A stretch of 54,953 nt of DNA from Alphaproteobacteria bacterium. GTDB taxonomy: Bacteria > Pseudomonadota > Alphaproteobacteria > Sphingomonadales > Kordiimonadaceae. A model generated the notes under the pieces. That model did no database searches. It had not been told where the DNA came from and was given only the letters and a program-made list of their open reading frames with translations. The stretch is from NCBI GenBank assembly GCA_021774695.1, contig JAJFIU010000011.1:1-54953 (forward strand), read 5' to 3'. The position numbers were made by a program, and so were the translations under genes. Each line of letters opens with the position of its first letter. The first letter of the stretch is position 1. Positions 9,340 to 18,588 of this stretch are shown here, piece after piece.

Positions 9340-11259
9340 TTACCTGCGCCCGAAAAGTTTTTCGATATCCGCCAGCTTCAGCTCCACATAGGTGGGGCGG
9401 CCGTGATTGCACTGGCCTGAGTGCGGGGTTTCTTCCATTTCGCGCAGTAGTGCATTCATTTCATCAACGGTTAACCGACGACCGGCGCGCACACTGCCAT
9501 GGCAGGCCATGGTGCCAGACACATCTTCCAGTTTTTCTTTCAGGCTTAATGCCTCATCCAGTTCGGTCAATTCGTCGGCGAGATCGCGCACCAAACCTTT
9601 AACATCCAGTTTGCCCAGCATGGCGGGCACTTCGCGCACCATCACCACATTGTCGCCGAACGGCTCTACGATTAGCCCTAACGCAGCCAGTTCGTCCGCG
9701 CGGGCCAGCAAGCGGGCTGCGGGCTCTTCTTCCAGCTCAACAACTTCGGGCAGCAATAGGGCTTGGCGGGCAACCCCGGTTTCAGCGATCTGTTTTTTCA
9801 TGCGCTCGTAAACCAGGCGTTCGTGGGCTGCGTGTTGGTCTACAATCACCAAGCCGTCAGCGGTTTGGCTAACAATATAGGTGGCGTGCACTTGCCCGCG
9901 CGCGGTCCCTAGCGGGTAATTCCCGGCGGCGGGGTCGGCACCGTAAGCTGACTGTTCGACGCCCCGAGCGCTTGGTGCTGCCATCTCGCCGCGCGCCTCG
10001 AAACCCATTTGTTCGTTTTCACTGAAGCCACCAGCTTGCCCGTATTGACCAGGCCTGGATTGATCAGGTGCGTATATCTGGTTAACCACGTCGGTAAACC
10101 CGCGTGGCAGGTTCGGTGCGCCGCCCGCCGCAGCGGAGCGCGCCCACGGCATTGCTGGGCCGCCTGTATGCGGCTGCATGGCCCCGAGGGCCGCGTCAGA
10201 AACGGTGGTCGATGCGCGGTGCCCAGCACCGGCCAGCGCATGCCGCAGCGACGAGACAATAAGCCCGCGCACGAGCCCGGCGTCGCGGAAACGAACCTCA
10301 GCCTTGGCAGGATGCACGTTCACGTCAACAAAACTGGCGGGAACGTCCAGAAACAGGGCAAGCGACGGGTGTCTGTCACGTGCCAGATAGTCCCGGTATG
10401 CGCCGCGTACTGCACCGTTTAGCATGCGGTCTTTCACCGGCCTGCCGTTGACGAACAAATATTGTTGCTGGGCGTTGCCGCGGTTGTAAGTAGGCAAGCC
10501 CGCATAGCCGGTCAGGCGCATTCCTTCCCGTTCAGCATCTATTTCCACCGCGTTCGCGCGGAAGTCTTTACCGAGTATGGCCCCAAGCCGTTCCAACCGC
10601 GCGTCGTTAATCAGGTCAGTAATTGGCGGTGCTCTGAAGGTGGTGCGGTCACCGTCGGAGAGGCTGAAGGCTACCTCGGGGTGGGCCATCGCCAGCCGTT
10701 TCATTACGTCGGATGCTTGTCCGTATTCGGTGCGCGTGGTTTTCAGGAACTTTAACCGGGCAGGAGTGGCGTAAAACAGGTCACGAACTTCAATTACAGT
10801 ACCAGCGGAAAGGGGGGCAGGCGCAACTTTTGACTTGGTGCCAGCATCAACTGTCACGGTCCAGGCGTCGTCGGCACCGTCGGCGCGCGATGTGACAATC
10901 AACCGTGCTACCGCGCCGATTGAAGCTAGGGCTTCACCGCGAAAACCAAGCGAACTGATATTGACAAGGTCTTCATCTTTCAGCTTGGAGGTCGCGTGGC
11001 GCTCTACCGACAGGGAAAGCTCGTCTGCCGTCATGCCGCAGCCATCATCTTTCACTTGAATGAGGTCGCGGCCACCATCGCGCAGCACCACATCAATGCG
11101 GGCGGCACCTGCATCAATGGCATTTTCCACCAGTTCTTTAACCGCACTTGCGGGTCGCTCAACCACTTCACCTGCCGCGATCCGATTGATCGTCCGGTCA
11201 GACAATAGATGGATGATGCCAGCTTTGGCGGGCAGTTGATGTCGGTCGGTTGAATTCAT
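9340..11259 (-). CDS. mutL: DNA mismatch repair protein MutL
   Basis: A 639-residue GHKL ATPase that links MutS to downstream repair steps. The N-terminal domain shows [30 protein letters not shown] and SLGFRGEAL, covering the ATP site. A Gly/Ala/Pro-rich linker spans about residues 350-450. The C-terminal dimerisation domain holds [12 protein letters not shown], an exact DQHA(X)2E(X)4E nicking-endonuclease motif, plus ACHGSVRAG and QCNHGRPT, which complete the zinc site. So this is the MutH-independent type, as usual outside the gammaproteobacteria. The start at 11259 has no clear ribosome site; an internal start would remove only the first few residues before the conserved part. Confidence 0.97.
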   Translation of the reverse strand: MNSTDRHQLPAKAGIIHLLSDRTINRIAAGEVVERPASAVKELVENAIDAGAARIDVVLRDGGRDLIQVKDDGCGMTADELSLSVERHATSKLKDEDLVNISSLGFRGEALASIGAVARLIVTSRADGADDAWTVTVDAGTKSKVAPAPLSAGTVIEVRDLFYATPARLKFLKTTRTEYGQASDVMKRLAMAHPEVAFSLSDGDRTTFRAPPITDLINDARLERLGAILGKDFRANAVEIDAEREGMRLTGYAGLPTYNRGNAQQQYLFVNGRPVKDRMLNGAVRGAYRDYLARDRHPSLALFLDVPASFVDVNVHPAKAEVRFRDAGLVRGLIVSSLRHALAGAGHRASTTVSDAALGAMQPHTGGPAMPWARSAAAGGAPNLPRGFTDVVNQIYAPDQSRPGQYGQAGGFSENEQMGFEARGEMAAPSARGVEQSAYGADPAAGNYPLGTARGQVHATYIVSQTADGLVIVDQHAAHERLVYERMKKQIAETGVARQALLLPEVVELEEEPAARLLARADELAALGLIVEPFGDNVVMVREVPAMLGKLDVKGLVRDLADELTELDEALSLKEKLEDVSGTMACHGSVRAGRRLTVDEMNALLREMEETPHSGQCNHGRPTYVELKLADIEKLFGRR

Positions 11260-11342
11260 GCCTGCACAGTATCAGCCTTGATAAGAAGTTGGAAGCGGCG
11301 GTTGCCTATTTTAGCGGGCGCAATAATTATTAAACCTTCTGG

Positions 11343-11370
11343 TTGACAATATGGCCTCCACATCTATTAT
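11343..11370 (+). promoter_or_regulatory. Near-consensus sigma-70 promoter of the ArsR gene
   Basis: TTGACA (11343-11348), a 16-base spacer, and TATTAT (11365-11370). Seven bases separate the -10 box from the ATG at 11378, which is where transcription would start. The promoter therefore predicts a leaderless mRNA and rules against the in-frame ATG at 11351, which lies inside the spacer. Confidence 0.75.
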
Positions 11371-11377
11371 AAACCAC

Positions 11378-11788
11378 ATGGTTGAATATACATCAGAACA
11401 TCTAGATTCGGTTTTTCAGGCGCTGGCAGATCCAACACGACGCGGCATGCTCATTGCCCTTGGCGGTGGCCCCAGCAGCATCAGTGAACTTGCTAAGCCG
11501 TATGATATGTCGCTGGCGGCGGCATCCAAACATATAAAAAAGCTGGAGACGGCAGGGCTGATAGAGCGCGAGGTTGTTGGCAGGGTGCACCACTGTCGCC
11601 TGTCACCCGAGCGACTGAGAGCAGCGCGTGACTGGTTGCAGGTTTACGAGCGTTTTTGGAACAAGAGCCTTGATGCACTGGAAGCCGCATTATTGTTGGA
11701 TACCGAGAAAATGCCTGAGAAATCGCCGGGCGGCCTTCCGGAACCAGCCAACGACAAAAAGGGAATAGATCATGCCAATGACGAATGA
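11378..11788 (+). CDS. ArsR-family transcriptional regulator
   Basis: A 136-residue winged-helix repressor beginning MVEYTSEHLDSVFQALADP, then TRRGML and the recognition helix region SLAAASKHIKKLETAGLI. It lacks the CxC metal motif of ArsR/SmtB metal sensors. Such metal-free members pair with SRPBCC (AHSA1-like) proteins, and here the SRPBCC gene overlaps its 3' end by 17 bases. I start it at 11378 because relatives begin at this MVEY-type sequence and because the promoter ends just before it. There is no ribosome site, which fits a leaderless transcript. It probably represses its own promoter. Confidence 0.9.
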   Translation: MVEYTSEHLDSVFQALADPTRRGMLIALGGGPSSISELAKPYDMSLAAASKHIKKLETAGLIEREVVGRVHHCRLSPERLRAARDWLQVYERFWNKSLDALEAALLLDTEKMPEKSPGGLPEPANDKKGIDHANDE

Positions 11789-12323
11789 AGAGCATGGCCG
11801 TATGACGGCACCAGGTACCGTTGTGATTGAGCGAATACTGCCAGGTCCAATTGAGCGGGTTTGGGCGTTTTTAACCGAGTCAGACAAAACGGTGAAATGG
11901 TTTGCTGCAGCGAACATGGACCTACGTGTGGGCGGCGCTGTTGAGTTGCTTTTTGGTAATAATGACCTGTCTCCAGTGAAAGAAGAAGCACCCGAAAAAT
12001 ACAAGGATGTTTGCGACACAGGGACAACGATGGTCGGCCATATCCTCGCGGTGGAGCCGCCCAAATTACTTTCTTATACCTGGAGTGAAGACGAGGACGG
12101 CGCGTCAGATGTTACTTTTGAACTTGCAGAACTAGACGGCAAAGTGAAACTCACGCTGACCCACAGAAAATTATTTGATAGTGATATATTGGTGGGGGTT
12201 TCAGCTGGATGGCACGCGCATGTCGCGATTATGGTTGACATATTGGAGGGAAAAACCCCGAGGCCGTTCTGGTCTACTCACATGCAGTTAGAGACGGAGT
12301 ATCAAAAAATACTGTTCCCCTAA
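11772..12323 (+). CDS. SRPBCC (AHSA1-like) protein
   Basis: A 183-residue START-like fold protein. The N-terminal strand VVIERILPGPIERVWAFLTE, the segment DKTVKWFAA and the closing helix HVAIMVDILEGK are typical of the AHSA1/CalC-like branch, which binds hydrophobic ligands in a cavity. No catalytic residues can be named. AAGGGA lies seven bases before the ATG at 11772, inside the arsR gene, so translation is independent of coupling. Together with the ArsR gene it forms the common two-gene ArsR-SRPBCC unit. A strong terminator follows. Confidence 0.88.
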   Translation: MPMTNEEHGRMTAPGTVVIERILPGPIERVWAFLTESDKTVKWFAAANMDLRVGGAVELLFGNNDLSPVKEEAPEKYKDVCDTGTTMVGHILAVEPPKLLSYTWSEDEDGASDVTFELAELDGKVKLTLTHRKLFDSDILVGVSAGWHAHVAIMVDILEGKTPRPFWSTHMQLETEYQKILFP

Positions 12324-12342
12324 AGAGGGGAAAACCAATGAA

Positions 12343-12370
12343 AAAAAAGCACCCAATCGGGTGCTTTTTT
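12343..12370. terminator. Bidirectional Rho-independent terminator
   Basis: AAAAAAGCACCC, loop AATC, GGGTGCTTTTTT: a perfect 12-bp stem with A-tract and T-tract, so it works in both directions. It serves the ArsR-SRPBCC unit from the left and the ileS-lspA-lipoprotein group from the right. A smaller hairpin TTCCCC/GGGGAA overlaps the SRPBCC stop (12315-12332). Confidence 0.93.
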
Positions 12371-12402
12371 ATATCTGGTGTCTGGCTATGTGTAAGCGCT
12401 AG

Positions 12403-12834
12403 TTAAGAGCCTGAACCCGTGCTAATTCGCTCAACTTCAACATTGTCCGGGCGCAGTTGCCGCTCGCCTAATTCCAGCAGTTCCCCCAGAATGATGGTTT
12501 TTTTAACCACATCCAGTTTTTCCTGCCCGGCGTTAGAGCGTACGTCCGGCTCACCGAAACCTATGCGCGCCAGCAGGCCTTGTTCGCCTTTGCTTTTAGG
12601 CGGCGAGGGCACATATGTTTTGCCTGGGAACAGGGCCTCAAATGCGCGGCGCCCCGGGTCCATATCCTGTGCCTTCGGCTCGCCAGCGCGAGGCGGTTTC
12701 AGGTCTGCTTCCGGCGGCACCACAAGTGGTGGCCGATCAACGACAGCAAATTCATCAGGTGAATTTTTGCCGCTGCCGCACGCTGTCAGCGCGGCACATG
12801 ATAACAAAATAACAGACAGCCGAATGGCATTCAT
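12403..12834 (-). CDS. DUF3035-family lipoprotein
   Basis: A 143-residue predicted lipoprotein: the signal peptide has a lipobox LTA-C with Cys19 as the acylation site. After it, SPDEFAVVDRPPLVVPPEADL is the signature start of DUF3035, an alphaproteobacterial family of unknown function. The rest is proline- and charge-rich and probably disordered. It follows lspA by 24 bases on the same strand, so the lipoprotein signal peptidase and one of its likely substrates are made together. It ends before the bidirectional terminator. Confidence 0.85.
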   Translation of the reverse strand: MNAIRLSVILLSCAALTACGSGKNSPDEFAVVDRPPLVVPPEADLKPPRAGEPKAQDMDPGRRAFEALFPGKTYVPSPPKSKGEQGLLARIGFGEPDVRSNAGQEKLDVVKKTIILGELLELGERQLRPDNVEVERISTGSGS

Positions 12835-12858
12835 TGGTTTTCTCCCGAGAGATCAGTA

Positions 12859-13416
12859 TTAGGGGCGGTCACCATCAAGGTGGCCTTCCTTTGAGGTTTT
12901 TTTAAGGCTTTTACGCCCGTCCCGCAAGCCATCAATCAACAACATGATAACACCGACAGTAATTGCACTGTCTGCAACGTTGAAAACATAGAAATTATAG
13001 TCGAACGCATGAAGATGGATAAAATCAACAACCGCACCGTGAACAAACCGATCAATCAGGTTGCCGACCGCGCCGCTGAGGATAAGCACAAGCGAAGCAG
13101 TCTCGAATTTACGTTCCGATTTGCGCAACCAAAACAATAACCACAGGCTAATTGCCATGGTGAGGACGACAATGCCCCATTTGCCCAGTGCATCACCAAG
13201 CGGCAAGCCCATGGAAATACCCTTGTTCCAAACCATGGACAGACTGAAAAACGGCAATATCTCCACTGACCCTTTGGAGGGAAGATCATAAACATTAAGC
13301 ACCCACCATTTCGACAACTGGTCAAACGCCACCAGCACCAAAATGGCTAGCAAACCCTTTCGGAAATAGTCACCAGATTTTACGGTAAGTCCTGATTTGA
13401 TGGTAGATCCTGGCAT
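12859..13416 (-). CDS. lspA: Lipoprotein signal peptidase II
   Basis: A 185-residue inner-membrane aspartic protease that removes signal peptides from diacylglyceryl-prolipoproteins. Four membrane helices are visible. The conserved blocks are FDQLSKWW, VWNKGISMG, GAVGNLIDRFVHGAVVDFI and FNVADSAITVG; the aspartates of VVDFI and NVADS form the catalytic pair. Its ATG overlaps the ileS stop by one base (TAATG), the common ileS-lspA coupling. The N-terminal 20 residues before the first helix are longer than in E. coli. Confidence 0.97.
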   Translation of the reverse strand: MPGSTIKSGLTVKSGDYFRKGLLAILVLVAFDQLSKWWVLNVYDLPSKGSVEILPFFSLSMVWNKGISMGLPLGDALGKWGIVVLTMAISLWLLFWLRKSERKFETASLVLILSGAVGNLIDRFVHGAVVDFIHLHAFDYNFYVFNVADSAITVGVIMLLIDGLRDGRKSLKKTSKEGHLDGDRP

Positions 13417-16268
13417 TACTCGGCTGCTTGACTATCGAACTTGGTGACCGCACCGGCGCACCGGTTACACAGATCGCCGTTGTCGGTAACCTCGTCGGAG
13501 ACAACCCAGCAACGCTCACATTTATCGCCGCTAGCAACGCTGGCTACAACACTTACACCATCGATATTTTCGCGGGTGAAGGCAGCCGGATCATGTGTGC
13601 CGACCGCGATTGTCGCTGCCGACGTGATGAAGATTTCAGCCAGATCAAGACCGTCAAAAACCTGCGCATCAGCAGCATCAGATACCGAGACGCTAACCTG
13701 CGCCTGCAAGCTGGAGCCAATGGTCTTCTCGCGCCGCATCATTTCAAGTGCAGCAGTTACAACGCCGCGAACCTTACGAATGCGGGCCCACTTTTCCGCC
13801 AACGCATCGTCGCGCCAGTCGGCGGGTGTTGCCGGCCAAAGTTCGCGGTGAACACTGGGTGTACCTTCGCCGAAACGCGCCTGCCAAATTTCTTCCGCTG
13901 TGAAGGATAAAACCGGCGCAAACCAGACAGTCAGACGGTTGAAAACTGCGTCCAGCACCGTGCGCACAGCCCGGCGACGCGTATCACTGAAGCTATCGCA
14001 GTAGAGAGCATCTTTTCGCACATCAAAATAGAAGGCCGATAGTTCCATAATGCAGAATTGATAAAGCTCTCGGAACACAGGGTTGAAGTCATATTCGGCA
14101 GCACGCTCGCGCATAAAGGTATCAAGCTCGGCCAGCCGGTGCAGCATCAGGCGGTCCAGCTCAGGCATTTCTGCCATTGGCAGGCTTTCCTCTGCGCTGA
14201 AACCATGCAGGTTGCCGAGCATATAACGCATCGTATTACGAATTTTGCGGTAGGCATCCACTTGGCCTTTGATGATTTCCTCGGAAATTCGAACATCTTC
14301 CTTATAGTCCACCGCAGCGACCCAAAGGCGCAGAATATCGGCGCCGTATTGGTCAATGATTTTATGTGGCGACACCGCATTACCCGAGGATTTGGACATT
14401 TTCCGGCCGTCCCCGTCCAGCGCAAAGCCGTGGGTCATTACATCTTTGTAGGGCGCGCGACCGCGAGTGCCGCAACTTTCCAGCAGGCTGGATTGGAACC
14501 AGCCCCTGTGTTGGTCAGAACCTTCCATATAGAGGTCAGCAGGCCACGCCAATTCTTCGCGTTGCTCCAAAACAAAGGCGTGTGTGCAACCGCTGTCGAA
14601 CCATACGTCTAGAATGTCATGGATCTGCTCGTAGTCGTCGATGCTGTATTTGTCGCCCAGCAGATCTTGCGGCGGCACGGCAACCCAGGCGTCTGCGCCG
14701 CCTTTTTTAACGGCTGCTACAATGCGCGCGTTTACCTCTGCGTCCACCAAATAGTCGCCGCTTTCTTTGTTCACGAAAACGGTGATCGGCACGCCCCATG
14801 CCCGCTGGCGAGAAATTACCCAATCCGGGCGGTCAGAAACCATGGCATTAATGCGGTTTTTGCTGACCGCAGGGTACCAATTGGTTGCCTCAATCGCCTT
14901 TACCGCTTTGTCGCGCAAGCCGGTTTTTTCCATCGAGATAAACCACTGCGGTGTATTGCGGAATATCAGCGGCGCTTTTGAACGCCAGCTGTGTGGATAG
15001 CTGTGGGAAAGTTTGCCCTGGGCTACCAGCGCATCTGAACCGGTCAAAAGCTCGCACACTTTGTCTGCCACCTTGTAAACATGGTGGCCGGCAACCAGCG
15101 CAACATCGTCGTAATAGCAGCCAGACTCGTTGACCGTGTAGGGCACAGGAAGGCCAAATTTTACATGGCCAACCTGATAGTCATCGTCGCCGTGACCGGG
15201 TGCGGTATGGACAAAGCCAGTACCTGCTTCAACGGTTACATGGTCACCCGGCAGCATGGGTACGTCAAAATCGTAGAACTCGCCTGCGTCTGCGTGACCG
15301 CGCCAAGGATGCGCGAGGATAGTGCCCTCAAAGGCACGGCCTTTACAGCGAGCGGTGATTTCATGGCCGGTAATGCCTGCACGCGCTGCGAATTCACCGA
15401 GCAATGTTTCTGCAACAAGCAATTCGGCGCCGATTTGCAGCATGCACTCTTCGTCTACACCGGTAACTTTGACCCGAATATAGTCGATATCAGGCCCGTA
15501 ACAGACGGCCCGGTTCGCCGGGATAGTCCAGGGTGTGGTGGTCCAGATGACGATGCGGGCGCCGTTTAGGTCAGTGCAGTTGGTTGAAACCACTTCGAAA
15601 GCCACATCAATTTGGGTTGATGTATGGTCGTGATATTCAACTTCGGCTTCCGCAAGCGCTGTTTTTTCCACAGGTGACCACATCACCGGTTTGGAGCCGC
15701 GGTAAAGTGAGCCGTCCTCGGCGAATTTCAGCAGTTCTTCAACAATCTGGGCCTCTGAATCAAACGCCATTGTTGTATAGGGGTTGTCCCAGTCGCCGAT
15801 GATGCCCAGCCGTTTGAATTGCTCGCGCTGGACATTGATCCAGCCGTCGGCAAATTCACGGCATTCGCGGCGAAATTCGATCGGGTCAACATCGTCTTTA
15901 TTTTTCTTTTTCTTGCGGTATTTTTCCTCAATTTTCCATTCAATCGGCAAACCGTGGCAATCCCATCCCGGTACAAAGGGCGCGTCTTTACCCTGCATTT
16001 GCTGAGATTTGACGATGATGTCCTTGAGGGTTTTCTGCATGGCATGGCCAAAGTGAATATCACCGTTGGCGTAGGGAGGGCCGTCATGCAGGATGAATTT
16101 TTCGCGGCCAGCGCTGTCTTCGCGCAGTGTTTTGTAGATATCTTCCTTTTCCCATTTGGCTAGAAACTCGGGCTCGCGCTTGGGCAATCCGGCGCGCATA
16201 GGGAAATCTGTTTGCGGGAGAAATACGGTGTCGCGGTAGTCGCGTTTGTCTTGGTTGTCGGCAGACAT
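13416..16268 (-). CDS. ileS: Isoleucyl-tRNA synthetase
   Basis: A 950-residue class I aminoacyl-tRNA synthetase. The HIGH motif is HFGH in PPYANGDIHFGHAMQ and the KMSKS motif is intact in DGRKMSKSSGNA. The editing (CP1) domain with TTPWTIPANRAV lies between them. A C-terminal zinc finger shows CERCW and LCNRC. This is the bacterial type of IleRS. It is followed by lspA with a one-base overlap. ribF, often the gene just upstream of ileS, lies about 3.3 kb further upstream on the same strand with four other genes in between. Confidence 0.98.
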   Translation of the reverse strand: MSADNQDKRDYRDTVFLPQTDFPMRAGLPKREPEFLAKWEKEDIYKTLREDSAGREKFILHDGPPYANGDIHFGHAMQKTLKDIIVKSQQMQGKDAPFVPGWDCHGLPIEWKIEEKYRKKKKNKDDVDPIEFRRECREFADGWINVQREQFKRLGIIGDWDNPYTTMAFDSEAQIVEELLKFAEDGSLYRGSKPVMWSPVEKTALAEAEVEYHDHTSTQIDVAFEVVSTNCTDLNGARIVIWTTTPWTIPANRAVCYGPDIDYIRVKVTGVDEECMLQIGAELLVAETLLGEFAARAGITGHEITARCKGRAFEGTILAHPWRGHADAGEFYDFDVPMLPGDHVTVEAGTGFVHTAPGHGDDDYQVGHVKFGLPVPYTVNESGCYYDDVALVAGHHVYKVADKVCELLTGSDALVAQGKLSHSYPHSWRSKAPLIFRNTPQWFISMEKTGLRDKAVKAIEATNWYPAVSKNRINAMVSDRPDWVISRQRAWGVPITVFVNKESGDYLVDAEVNARIVAAVKKGGADAWVAVPPQDLLGDKYSIDDYEQIHDILDVWFDSGCTHAFVLEQREELAWPADLYMEGSDQHRGWFQSSLLESCGTRGRAPYKDVMTHGFALDGDGRKMSKSSGNAVSPHKIIDQYGADILRLWVAAVDYKEDVRISEEIIKGQVDAYRKIRNTMRYMLGNLHGFSAEESLPMAEMPELDRLMLHRLAELDTFMRERAAEYDFNPVFRELYQFCIMELSAFYFDVRKDALYCDSFSDTRRRAVRTVLDAVFNRLTVWFAPVLSFTAEEIWQARFGEGTPSVHRELWPATPADWRDDALAEKWARIRKVRGVVTAALEMMRREKTIGSSLQAQVSVSVSDAADAQVFDGLDLAEIFITSAATIAVGTHDPAAFTRENIDGVSVVASVASGDKCERCWVVSDEVTDNGDLCNRCAGAVTKFDSQAAE

Positions 16269-16371
16269 GGGGTGTCGTCTCGCTATATTTTGGGGGCAAA
16301 CTCAGGTTCGCCGCTCAATTAGAATTGTAAAATGGAATAAATAGGGTCCCGGTCGCCTTTAAAGCGCCGGG

Positions 16372-16416
16372 CCAGTAATTCGCGTACCAGTAATTCGTAT
16401 ACCTGTAATTCGCATT
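16372..16416. repeat. 15-bp tandem repeat, three copies
   Basis: CCAGTAATTCGCGTA, CCAGTAATTCGTATA and CCTGTAATTCGCATT follow each other directly. They lie in the 289-base gap between the ileS start and the pseudo-receiver stop. An open frame across them encodes RITG repeats but looks like chance. No terminator or other element is evident there. Confidence 0.85.
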
Positions 16417-16557
16417 GATGAACCAAATACGACACACGTCGCAGCCACCATAGATTTTAAGCCAATAAACATAGGGGCGACTTTTATCAGCGAAGCCAAC
16501 CGGTGTCGAGTGGAAACAGTGGCTTCTTGTTCTGCCAAAATCACGGACGTAAAAAGC

Positions 16558-17100
16558 CTAGCCTTTTGCACCGAACATGACCCGCCGTTGTTTATCAAGG
16601 GTGATCAATTTGGATTGTATTTTGCGCCGCTCCGCCTTGGCCCAAGGCTTGCCTGCCTGCCGGCGCCTGTCGGGCCCGTTGTAGGAACTGGTTTGAACGA
16701 TAGGCTTCATTTCCGAGAGGGTACTGGAGACCGCTTTGATCAGGCTTTGCCCGGTTAGAGGCATGGCTACAATTTTTGACGCCCCTGCATCCCGGGCTTT
16801 CAGCACCGACTGTTGGTCAGGGCCGTGGATACCGAGAATGATCGGAGCAACGGATACATCGACATTGGTCAGGCGAATGAAACGGCAAAAGTCATACCCG
16901 CCCAGGTTCGGAAATCCGTCGTCAACCACAAGCATGTTGAAGTTCATTTCTTTGAGAATTGCCAGCGCGTCAATGTTGCTGGTAACCGCAACAGCGCGCC
17001 CAACACCTTTTGACCGCAAAATCGGCTTGAACGCCTCAGCGGTTTGACTGTTGGACAGTGCCAACAGAATCGATAGTTTTGCAAACATGTCATCAGACAT
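16558..17100 (-). CDS. Degenerate response-regulator receiver protein
   Basis: A 180-residue protein with one receiver domain (about residues 8-125) and a basic tail. The phospho-acceptor position survives in LVVDDGFPNLGGYDF. The acidic pair that binds magnesium is replaced by SN (ILLALSNSQT), and the lysine of the KPF motif is replaced in VAMPLTGQSL. It is therefore a pseudo-receiver that probably does not cycle normally. The tail starts with YNGPDRRRQ, a motif found in many alphaproteobacterial receiver proteins, followed by Arg/Lys-rich sequence. A CtrA-like box lies 87 bases upstream. It has no DNA-binding or kinase domain and no kinase neighbour. Confidence 0.82.
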   Translation of the reverse strand: MSDDMFAKLSILLALSNSQTAEAFKPILRSKGVGRAVAVTSNIDALAILKEMNFNMLVVDDGFPNLGGYDFCRFIRLTNVDVSVAPIILGIHGPDQQSVLKARDAGASKIVAMPLTGQSLIKAVSSTLSEMKPIVQTSSYNGPDRRRQAGKPWAKAERRKIQSKLITLDKQRRVMFGAKG

Positions 17101-17186
17101 AGCAGCGACGCGACCCCCTGGTTGCTTGTTACCATTTCGATGAACTGGCCCATTATAGACCAGTCCGTTAAATTATGGTGAAACAA

Positions 17187-17201
17187 TTAACAGAGGCTTA
17201 A
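17187..17201. promoter_or_regulatory. CtrA-like box TTAA-N7-TTAA
   Basis: TTAACAGAGGCTTAA matches the CtrA binding consensus exactly in both half-sites. It lies in the gap upstream of the pseudo-receiver gene (start 17100), at a distance usual for CtrA-controlled promoters. Confidence 0.5.
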
Positions 17202-17239
17202 GCAGCGGGCGGATTATTTGTCTTGGGTTTACTTTTGGT

Positions 17240-17731
17240 CTAGTTGAATTTGAAATCGGCTGCAGATATGTCATTACCTATATTGTCAAAATCCACAATA
17301 AGCTTCCATTGACCGTTTTCGTTTTCAAAAATAAGCAAGACACGGCCGTACGCTCTCTGAATTTCACCATCGTCTTGCGGTATATTAACACGGTATTTTC
17401 CGCCAATATGGGCCAGCGTTTCGCCGATGGTGATGAGTTCCTCAGAAAAATCAATTGTCACGTTTGCATTGTTGCTAAACTGTGGCGCAAAATTTCGTCG
17501 AATGGCTTCAGTACCCAGTTTGAGGTCACCGCCGTTATTGGCGAAATAAATCTTATCGCTATAGAGCGACAGTAGAGCATCAATGTCTTTGCTATTATAA
17601 GCGCTCAACCATTGTTGCATTTTACCGCGAAGGGCATTTTCTTCGGCATTGGCTGGGGTTGCGAAAGCCGATCCAGCGCTTGCTAGCAACAACATTGCTG
17701 CAACCGCCAGGTTTTGAACAGACTGTTTCAT
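17240..17731 (-). CDS. Exported NTF2-like (SnoaL/DUF4440 type) protein
   Basis: A 163-residue protein: a signal peptide (about 1-24, cleavage near FATPANA) and one NTF2-like cone domain with QWLSAYNSKDIDALLSLYSD near its start and WKLIVDFDNIGND at the end. The fold serves as a small-ligand pocket or enzyme scaffold. No catalytic residues can be assigned. The start at 17731 has GGAGA seven bases upstream; the in-frame codon at 17764 has none. It precedes the pseudo-receiver gene by 139 bases on the same strand, with a CtrA-like box in between, so the two are probably separate units. Confidence 0.85.
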   Translation of the reverse strand: MKQSVQNLAVAAMLLLASAGSAFATPANAEENALRGKMQQWLSAYNSKDIDALLSLYSDKIYFANNGGDLKLGTEAIRRNFAPQFSNNANVTIDFSEELITIGETLAHIGGKYRVNIPQDDGEIQRAYGRVLLIFENENGQWKLIVDFDNIGNDISAADFKFN

Positions 17732-17790
17732 CGCGGTTCTCCAAGGAGCAGGCGTTAACCACAATATTCCAAAGAATTACACTCTAATGG

Positions 17791-18537
17791 TTATTCGACG
17801 CTTGTATCATCACATGTTTTTTGGGCTTTTCGCTTACGGCGTTTTCGGGACGTAAGATTGAGCGTTTCGACACCAAGTGAGAAAGCCATGGCAAAATAGA
17901 TATAACCCTTTGGTACATGGATGCCGAGGCCCTCGGCGACCAGGAAAACCCCGATCAGCATAATGAAAGACAGAGCCAGAATTTTCAGGGTTGGGAAACG
18001 CTCCAGGAGTTTCGCGATGTAACCGCTGGAAAATATCATGACCAGCATGGCGATGGTCATTGCGGCGATGATAACCGCGATCACCTGGGTTAGGCCGATT
18101 GCGGTCATTACCGAGTCGAACGAAAAGATGAGGTCGATAAAGACTACTTGCATCACAACGGCAGTGAAGGTTCCAGAAAAGGATTTCAGGTCGTCTTTAT
18201 GGTCGCCGGTTACCTCATCATGAATGCTGTTGGTTCCTTTGTATAAAAGGAAGGCACCACCAACCAGCATTAAGAGGTCTTTACCAGATAAATCATGTTC
18301 AAAAATCGAAATCCATGGTTCCTGCAGGCTTATGATCCAGGCAACGCCGAACAATAATAGAATGCGCATGGCAAGCGCCAGAACCAGCCCGGTGATGCGG
18401 GCTTTTTCACGCTGTTCATCTGGCAAATTCTGAACCATCAACGCAATGAAAACAACATTGTCGATACCGAGAATAATCTCAAGCGATGTAAGTGTCAGAA
18501 AGCTGACCCAAATGTTATAGTCGGTGAGGAATTCCAT
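17791..18537 (-). CDS. TerC-family integral membrane protein
   Basis: A 248-residue protein with seven or more membrane helices. The buried acidic motifs of the family are present: LEIILGIDNVVFIAL in helix 1 and IDLIFSFDSVMTAIG in the middle. A Lys/Arg-rich tail (RKRRKRKAQK) ends the protein. TerC proteins have been linked to tellurite resistance and to metal export, including manganese export during protein secretion. No manganese riboswitch is visible in the short upstream gap. The precise ion is not known from the sequence. Confidence 0.9.
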   Translation of the reverse strand: MEFLTDYNIWVSFLTLTSLEIILGIDNVVFIALMVQNLPDEQREKARITGLVLALAMRILLLFGVAWIISLQEPWISIFEHDLSGKDLLMLVGGAFLLYKGTNSIHDEVTGDHKDDLKSFSGTFTAVVMQVVFIDLIFSFDSVMTAIGLTQVIAVIIAAMTIAMLVMIFSSGYIAKLLERFPTLKILALSFIMLIGVFLVAEGLGIHVPKGYIYFAMAFSLGVETLNLTSRKRRKRKAQKTCDDTSVE

Positions 18538-18588
18538 GATATTTTCGGCGCCTGCCCAGTTAATTTAATTCATAGCGCAATATCATGC

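Noticed and set aside
16359..16598. Minus-strand frame of 79 codons with RITG repeats
   Set aside because: The repeats come from the 15-bp tandem duplication in the gap; it overlaps the receiver gene stop and has no support.
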